DNA of 64,000 nt. Origin: Adiantum capillus-veneris (Eukaryota; Streptophyta; Polypodiopsida; Polypodiales; Pteridaceae). Each line of letters starts with the position of its first letter. The first letter of the stretch is position 1. The stretch lies in contig CM043960.1 of the NCBI GenBank assembly GCA_014529385.2, positions 33,626,396 to 33,690,395 on the forward strand, given 5' to 3'. The notes under the pieces were generated by a model. That model was given only the letters and a program-made list of their open reading frames with translations, was not told where the DNA came from and did not search any database. Made by a program: the position numbers and the translations under genes. This document shows positions 57,730-64,000 of the stretch, piece by piece.

Positions 57730-60700
57730 ACGAGTTTTTGTCCTCGAAAACAAAAGTGGAAAACTTCTTCTTAAGAACACTAATGTTTTCCCAAGTGGCA
57801 CCTTCCTCAGGTCGACCTTTCCACTTGATTAAGGCTTGTTTGACGTACATGATGACGCGTACGTAACTCATGATAATCGAGAACATGTTCAGGGTCATGC
57901 GGTAAGGTAGGAGGTTCAATGAAATCTACCAAAATTTGTTGGTCAATGACATTGTCGTCCCCATGTAACCGCTTATGTAAACGGCTTACATGAAACACCG
58001 GATGAATACGAGAATGTGTAGGTAGCAATAATTTGTAGGCACGATCACCTACTTGCTTGAGTATTTTGAAACGCCCACAATATTGGGGAGATAATTTAGG
58101 TGTTGGCCCAGTTTTCAGAATTTGTGAATGTTCTGGCACACGTAAAAAGACTTCCTCCCCTTCCTCGAAGGTAACTTGCTGACGTTTCTCATCAACATAC
58201 TTCTTATACCGATCCTACGCTTGTCGGACATTCTGACGAGCAAGTTTCAGCATATCCATGTGGTCTTGGAGAAAATCCTTAACATGTTGTATTTTTTCGG
58301 TTGCCAACCCCACCGTAATAGGTGACCTAGGTTGAAACCCATACATGAACATGAAAGGACTAAATCCAGTTGTTTCATGCTTAGCACAGTTGTAGGCAAA
58401 CTCGAGAATAGGTAAGTATTCTTCCCAGTCTGACTCTTTTTTGATGACGTATGCTCTTAGCATATCCTCTAGCACTTGGTTAACTCGTTTAGTTTGACCA
58501 TCTGTTTCTGGATGATCAATTGTACTGAGGTTCAGTTGTGTACCCAATCGTTTAAACACAGCTCTCCAAAAGTGACTGTTAAACTTGGAATTACGATCAT
58601 TGACAATGTTACTTGGCAAACCATACAGCTTGTATAGATTGTCCACAAATAACTTGGCTAATTCTGGTGTCTTAACCATTGATTTGGTTGGAATAAACTT
58701 ACACATTTTAGTCAACCTGTCTACGTGACCACCCATACCGAGTCATAACCTCGTACAGCGGTTGGTAAACCCACAATAAAGTCCATAGAGATACTTTTCC
58801 ATTTTCCATTGGGAATCTCCAAAGGATGTAAGCGTCCTCCTGCTTTCAAGCGCTCTGCTTTGTTCACTTGAAATTTTTGGCAATGCAAGACATAAGCTTG
58901 AAGAATGCCATGTATACCTAGCCAGCAAAACTGTCGTCGTACGAGAGCATAAGTTTTTCTAATACTCGGGTGCCCTGCACTTGGACTATCATGACATTCA
59001 TAAAGAATTTGGTGCCGAATGTCTGTGTCCATCGGTACACAAACTCTCCCCTAATGGAGTAGGTACCCATTGTCGATGGTGAAATGCTTCCATCATTGTA
59101 GTTCATCACTCGATAGAGGAGAACTAGGTGTGCAGGTTAATGTTACACTACCATCATTGGAGTGAGAAGGATCCCTCATTTGTACATGGCTCCACACTTT
59201 GGAATATGCTTCATCATGCTCATATTTGCCTCTGAGAGAATCCAAAAATTCACTACGAAGTTCCGTGAACAAGAGAGAATTGATCTCTGGCATACGACTT
59301 AGACTGTCAGCCACCACATTGTATCAATCTTTATGATACATGAGGTTGGCATCATATTCCTAAATAATCTCGAGCCACATGGCTTTCCAACCCTTCAAAT
59401 CCGTTTGTTGTGTAATCCATTTGATGCTTTCATGGTCAAACACAATCTCAAACTGAGCACCATACAGATAATGTCGCAATGTTTTTAAGGCAGACACTAT
59501 TGCATAGAGTTCGCGCTCATAAGAAGAGTAGTTCTGCTGAGCTGCATCAAGATTCTTGCTTTCAAATGCAATTGGCCGTTCGTCTTGTAACAGGACTACT
59601 CCAATAGCACGTTCATTGGCGTCCGTTTCCAAAATGAATGGTTTCAAAGGATCTACAATAGCTAGTATGGGAGTTGTAGCTAATGCATCCTTGAGCGTAT
59701 TAAAACTGTGCTGTTGAGCGAGTCCCCACTGAAAAGATTTGCCTTTGCCTTTCAGTTGATCTGTCATGGGAACAGTAATATTAGCATAGTTTTTAACGAA
59801 CCTTCGGTAAAAACCTGCAAATCCCAAAAAAATCTGTAACTCTTTCAGATTTTTAGGAGAAGGCCATTTCCGGATGGTATCCACTTTGGATTGATCCATA
59901 TATAGCCCATTAGATGAAATAACATGCCCTAGATAGTGAATTTCTTCTTTCAGAAAATCACACTTAGATTCCTTGGCATATAATTTATTTGTTCGTAACA
60001 ACTCGAACACCTACCTGAGATGTTGTAAGTGTTCTTCATCAGAAGCATTGTAGACTAGAATGTCATCGAGAAAAACGATGACAAATTTGCCCAAGTACGG
60101 CTTCAAGAGACTATCCATAAGTGTCATGAATGTTGCGGGTGCATTGGTTAACCCAAAGGGCATCACCAAATTAAACTCGTAGTGTCCAAACCTTGTTGGG
60201 AATGCAGTTTTGGATATACCAGCAAGTCAAATACAAACTTGGTGATAACCTGACCGCAAGTCTACTTTTTTAAAAATGCAAGCATGAGTGAGTTTGTCGA
60301 ACAACTCATCCACTCATGGAAATGGGTACTTGTTCTTAACCGTAACCACATTTAAGCCACTGTAGTCTACGCACATGCACAAATTGCCATCTTTTTTCTT
60401 CACTAATAGGATAGGAGAAGCCCATGGTGAAGAATTGGGTTCTATAAATCCTTTGCTAAGGTAGTCAACAAGCTGACATTTCACCTTAGCAGCTTCAGAG
60501 TAACTCATACGGTAGGGCGGTTTACTTATAGGTTTACAGCCTGCAACCACATCGATGCTATGTTGCACCGATCGTGTCGACGATAATCGTGGTGGAAAAT
60601 CATTAGGAAAAACATCTTGAAATTCCTTTAATAATTTCTGTAACTCACTAGAAACTTTTGCTTGTTTGGAAGTAGCCATTGGTGGAAGAGACGAGAGAGA

Positions 60701-61306
60701 AGCATGCGGCGTTGAGGAATGTTCAACAGATCCAATGTTAGAGAGAAAATGAGACAGTGAGTAACACAAGAAAACATGATCTGTTTCATTATCAGAAACG
60801 AGTTGCGTAAGGTCAGCTGTACAAATCAATGGTGAAGAAGGTACATCCTTCTCTCCTAACAACAATACATGTGTGCCATGGGATTCAAACATCAAGCTAT
60901 TGTGCTCATAGCTATGCTTCAGTGATGGTCCTAGGCTATGCAAACACTCCCTACCAAGGACCACGTCTGCCCTCTCCATGCTCATAAACTGAAAATCCAA
61001 GGACACGGAGTAACCTTGTACTGCCAACGGAACAGCTTGGACTTCAGTATCCCAGATTTCGGTATCATGTCCATTCATCATTGCTACCTTGTAGCGGTGG
61101 GTACTCGGAGTTTGAGGCAATTTGAGTTTTTTCACCAAACCATAATTGATGAAATTGTGAGTAGCACCGTCATCTACCAAGATGCGCACCTTGTGCCCTT
61201 GCAGAGATCCGTGCATATGTACTAACTCATGTGGTCCAAAGGTTTGTTGCCACATGGAAGCTGTGAGACAGTATTCATGCACCACCTCGGTGTGCGTCAC
61301 TTCCAC
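57730..61306 (-). pseudogene. pol: pol of the chromovirus: protease, RT, RNase H, integrase, chromodomain
   Basis: From high to low coordinates: retropepsin [16 protein letters not shown] (near 61180); RT start [13 protein letters not shown] and CVDYSGLN (60420-60340); RT core with [14 protein letters not shown] and FLDDILVYN (about 60165-60040); thumb and connection (KCDFLKEEIHYLGHVISSNG, RRFVKNYA); RNase H (PFILETDANERAIGVVLLQ near 59640, YELYAIVSALKTL-like ERELYAIVSALKTLRHYL near 59510, DHESIKWIT). Integrase follows, with ECHDSPSAGHPSIRKTYALV and LHCQKFQVNK, SMDFIVGLPT, NSHFWRAVFKRLGT and HPETDGQTKRVN. A chromodomain-type ALIKWKGRPEEGATWENI ends it at about 57840-57785. In-frame stops include TGA 60314, TAG 59360, TGA 59093 and TAG 58215, plus a frameshift before the chromodomain. 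Confidence 0.93.
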
Positions 61307-61315
61307 TGTAGAGAA

Positions 61316-62497
61316 TCATGAGGAAGACTCAAGAGGTAGCAGTTGCACCATGTGCACTGCTTTCTCCTTGCCATGAGCAGCACATTTCCCCTTGGGACAA
61401 TCCTTTTTGCCATGACCGCTTCCTAAGCATTGAAAACATAATTTCTCTTTCTTAGCTTTATCAAAGTCCTCAGGAGAGAGAGGACCTCTGGACCCCTTGG
61501 GTTTTTTAGATACTTCTGAATTGGCTACTATAAATTTCCTTTTATTGCGCGCATACTGTGTGCGTGTATTACCATGTGTATTAGCAAGCACGTGAATATT
61601 ATGTGCTTTCTTTTCATCTGGATCATCGTGAATATGTGCTTTCACTATGGCTTCCTCAAGTGTTTTAGGGTCTTGGGTCTTGACGTGCTTCTTAAGCTCT
61701 AGTGTCAGACCACGTATTCACCCCCGTACTTGTTGAAAGTTATCTAAGCCTTCCAAATTGAGGATAACATCCCGATACTGAGATATATATTGAAGAAATG
61801 ATGGGCATTGGTGCATGGAACACGTGTCCCAAGCCGTCCAATTCCGATCTGCCTCATTTGTAGGCAAAAATTCTTTGCAAAACATAGCTTCAAAAGCTGC
61901 CCAACTCTGTGGTATGCTATTCTTCTCCTTGAGAGACATCCACCATTTGTAGGCCTTGCCTTCCAGAGTTAAGCTAGTTTGCAGAGATCTAACTGCGTCC
62001 GGAGTATGCCATAAGGCGTGAATTCCATCCCACTTGCTGAGAAAGATATTCACTGCATCCTTATTGTGGTCTCGGTCTTCTCCCTTAAAATTCGGTGGTT
62101 TGGTGTTTTTCAACATCTCATCCACCTCTTTTGCAGTTAGAGTGTGCAAAGTATCAACAATTGGGCCTTGCCCTTGATTAGAAGGGCCTTGCCCTTATGT
62201 AGCAACGTGCTCATGCATGTGTGTGTCAGCAGGACCCTTCGACTGCTGTTGCATTAATTGAATCACTAATGTGGATAGTTTAGTGACATTTGCATTTAAA
62301 GCCTTAAAATTTTCATCCATGACTAACATGTGTGTCTGAAGTGCACAAAATTCTTGAATGTCGAGAAATTCATAAGTGTCATCACCTGTTGTAGCATCCC
62401 GGGCACTCTCTGTGAGAGCATCCGGCCGCGAGCCATCATTGCCAGGATCAGGTGTATTTTGCTCGAAATCAAAAGTCATATTGATATCGGAATCCAT
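61316..62497 (-). pseudogene. gag: gag of the chromovirus
   Basis: It starts MDSDINMTFDFEQNTPDPGN at 62497. A coiled region and a Gln-rich stretch (LVIQLMQQQSKG) precede a TAA near 62195. The capsid (KPPNFKGEDRDHNKDAVNIF, AYKWWMSLKEKN, WAAFEAMFCKEFLP) fills 62149-61718 and ends at a TGA. The last ORF (61645-61316) carries the zinc knuckle CFQCLGSGHGKKDC and a second C/H-rich GKCAAHGKEK. The three stops separate otherwise colinear text. A leader of about 780 bp lies between the 5' LTR and this start. Confidence 0.9.
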
Positions 62498-63257
62498 GGC
62501 AACACACTGCGGTGCAAGGAATAGTCACAAAAATACCTGAAATTGAGCACTTGCAAAGTGTAATTAGCCTTGCTAATCCCGTCAAAGTCGATATTATCCA
62601 AGTGTTAATCGATCCGAAAAGTCCTCCGTGTAGGGAATTCCTTAATCCCTTGTAGCCGAATCGATTATGCGTTTGCGATCGTAATCGATTCTGAAAAATA
62701 ACGTCATTTGAGATGGTTTTATTAAATTTCTGGTTTTTTGCAGCTGTTACGTAGAGAATTGGTGTGGGTGTGTGTGTTGGTCGGCCCTACCTTTGATTCC
62801 CTTGGATCGATGCTTACTGCTTACCAACTCCCGAAATCAGAGCTCCTTGCTTGAGGTGGGGTGTGTATCACCCCTTGTATCAATAAAGTCCTGAGGCCAA
62901 AGGTCTTAGGCATTTTTCAATGTGAACTCAAGGCCTTCACAGGCGCCATGGCTGACTATAGTAGCGCACGAGGAGGTTGGGAGAGACATGGTGGTTGCTG
63001 CAGGGCGAGTTGGGCTTCGGCCCTGGGTCGAGTTGTGCTCCCCAGCCCGACACGATGCCGTAGAGCGCGCAAGGGCACCGTTTGGTGCAGGTCAAACCTT
63101 GGCGGCTTCTCCTTGCAATGGCAGTTTCCCATGGCTTCGGCATGTTGTCCTCCTCACAGGAGATGAGTTCCACGCTCCCTTGACCCTGACATGCAAAAAA
63201 GCATGCAAATTTGTGTGGCTCTCCTCCTCCACGGCTGTGCCTTTCCCAAAAAAGGAA
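62498..63257 (-). other. chromovirus 5' leader; short GC-rich ORFs not considered genes
   Basis: The untranslated stretch between primer site and gag. Overlapping ORFs at 62861-63317 on both strands reflect locally high GC content and carry no retroelement or host motif. Confidence 0.6.
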
Positions 63258-63274
63258 CCTTGGTCTTGATACCA
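63258..63274 (-). other. primer binding site of the chromovirus
   Basis: TGGTATCAAGACCAAGG on the minus strand, one base after the LTR end. The first eight bases agree with the initiator tRNA-Met type site; the rest differs. Confidence 0.75.
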
Positions 63275-63275
63275 A

Positions 63276-63428
63276 TGTTAGACAAGGGGAACTAGAACCT
63301 AGGAGTCCACCTCCCAACCACCCACTTTATAGCATGGCTCCTAGCCCTTTGCCCTAGTTGGACTCCCTTTCCACACTGCCTAGCCCGGACTTGCCCTTGT
63401 CTAGTCCGCCCTTGCCATTGTCTTGACA
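63276..63428 (-). mobile_element. 5' LTR of the chromovirus
   Basis: On the plus strand it runs from TGTTAGACAAGGGG to TGTCTTGACA and is followed by the AGGAA target-site copy. Confidence 0.95.
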
Positions 63429-63433
63429 AGGAA

Positions 63434-64000
63434 AGCATAAACAACATCATTGCAAACAAAATATAAACATTGATACATTTGTAGATGAAGAAAAAGTTAG
63501 ACTTAACTTTTCACTCTCAAATGTGGCAATGCGTATTTATACTATAGTTTAGCTCTGTCTCTAGCGTGTAAAGTAAAATATACCGGATATCAAGATTCTA
63601 GAAATGTTTGTATATTTTGCCAACTTCTAAAGTGTGAGTATTCGCATACACAACATGAAGTGACAAACCCCTACCCCATCTCTGAAGTGCGAATAAGGAA
63701 CCTCTACATAGCATGACTGGGATTCTACACTCCCTATGGCTCTCACTGGAGTGTTCCCAATTGGTCTACACAACCATGAGACAAAGCTCTAATGTCATAT
63801 CTATTCTAGGTGTGTGACTATGTCAACACAACCTCGGAATAGTCCTATGCACCTACAAACTAATTCTATGTGCAAGGTGAACCTCTAGTACAACATGAAT
63901 TAGCAAAAAAATAAATAAAATTAAAATTAAAAAAGAAATTATATTGCTTGCTTTGTCAACTCTGTCTCTAACAAGCTGAAAACTCCAAATAATACGTATA
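63434..64000. other. no gene recognised
   Basis: AT-rich flank of the chromovirus. No ORF or repeat of note. Confidence 0.5.

Larger units (their letters stand above)
57562..63428 (-). mobile_element. full-length Ty3/gypsy chromovirus with target duplication
   Basis: The element is 5,867 bp. LTRs of 152 bp (57562-57713) and 153 bp (63276-63428) are nearly identical. AGGAA flanks it on both sides (57557-57561 and 63429-63433). Primer site, gag, pol with chromodomain and polypurine tract are all present in the correct minus-strand order. The coding frame is largely colinear but carries about ten stops, mostly at positions where the family has Arg, Gln or Trp. The insertion seems moderately recent and then silenced. 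It is the best-preserved element here. Confidence 0.96.

Noticed and set aside
62861-63317. GC-rich ORFs in the chromovirus leader as host genes
   Set aside because: They overlap on both strands, lie inside an intact element and have no recognisable domain.

Overview
This is a nuclear window from a plant, most probably a homosporous fern. The evidence is plant-type Ty3/gypsy LTR elements (one with a chromodomain), a tandem array of PPR motifs of the style common in fern genomes ([18 protein letters not shown] and LSPDA-type strings), a plastid 16S rRNA fragment, GT-AG introns of about 65-80 nt, and very abundant (GA)n, (CA)n and (TA)n microsatellites. I see no tRNA gene, no bacterial operon and no CRISPR array. 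Nearly every coding region is broken. Many stops fit CGA to TGA or CAG/CAA to TAG/TAA, as expected from decay of methylated cytosine.

Layout. 0-6 kb: plastid rrn16 fragment, a large palindromic GA/TA/CT microsatellite, a minus-strand solo LTR (family G1) and pieces of a second LTR family lying in inverted orientation around them. 6.2-10.9 kb: degenerate minus-strand PPR array, its distal part made of about 0.5 kb tandem units. 11.0-17.6 kb: decayed plus-strand Ty3/gypsy element (G1) with truncated LTRs, a 274-bp tandem duplication at the protease and most of reverse transcriptase missing. 17.6-21.4 kb: decayed multi-exon gene of a transposase-like family. 21.6-22.5 kb: a TATA-preceded, intronless, 244-codon histone H3-like pseudogene with a very long N-terminal tail. 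22.9-24.6 kb: G1 gag and LTR fragments. 24.6-30.8 kb: two unidentified genes, one with a plausible four-exon model and one broken. 30.9-43.7 kb: a minus-strand, apparently gag-only LTR element whose gag is split by a 9.87-kb insertion flanked by AAATC. 44.5-51.7 kb: two or three partial, partly inverted copies of a DDE/RNase H-like transposase family, with AGCAT-rich minisatellites in opposite orientations. 52-57 kb: an orphan ORF and a decayed gypsy gag/protease region behind a probable LTR. 57.6-63.4 kb: a complete minus-strand chromovirus with 152/153-bp LTRs and a perfect AGGAA target duplication.

Functionally this is heterochromatin-like accessory DNA: nested retroelements, dead DNA transposons and captured or duplicated host genes. 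The items most worth following up are the H3-like gene, the inverted transposase halves carrying an FCP1-like motif, and the 9.87-kb nested insertion. Family names come from motif recognition by eye; no database search was run.
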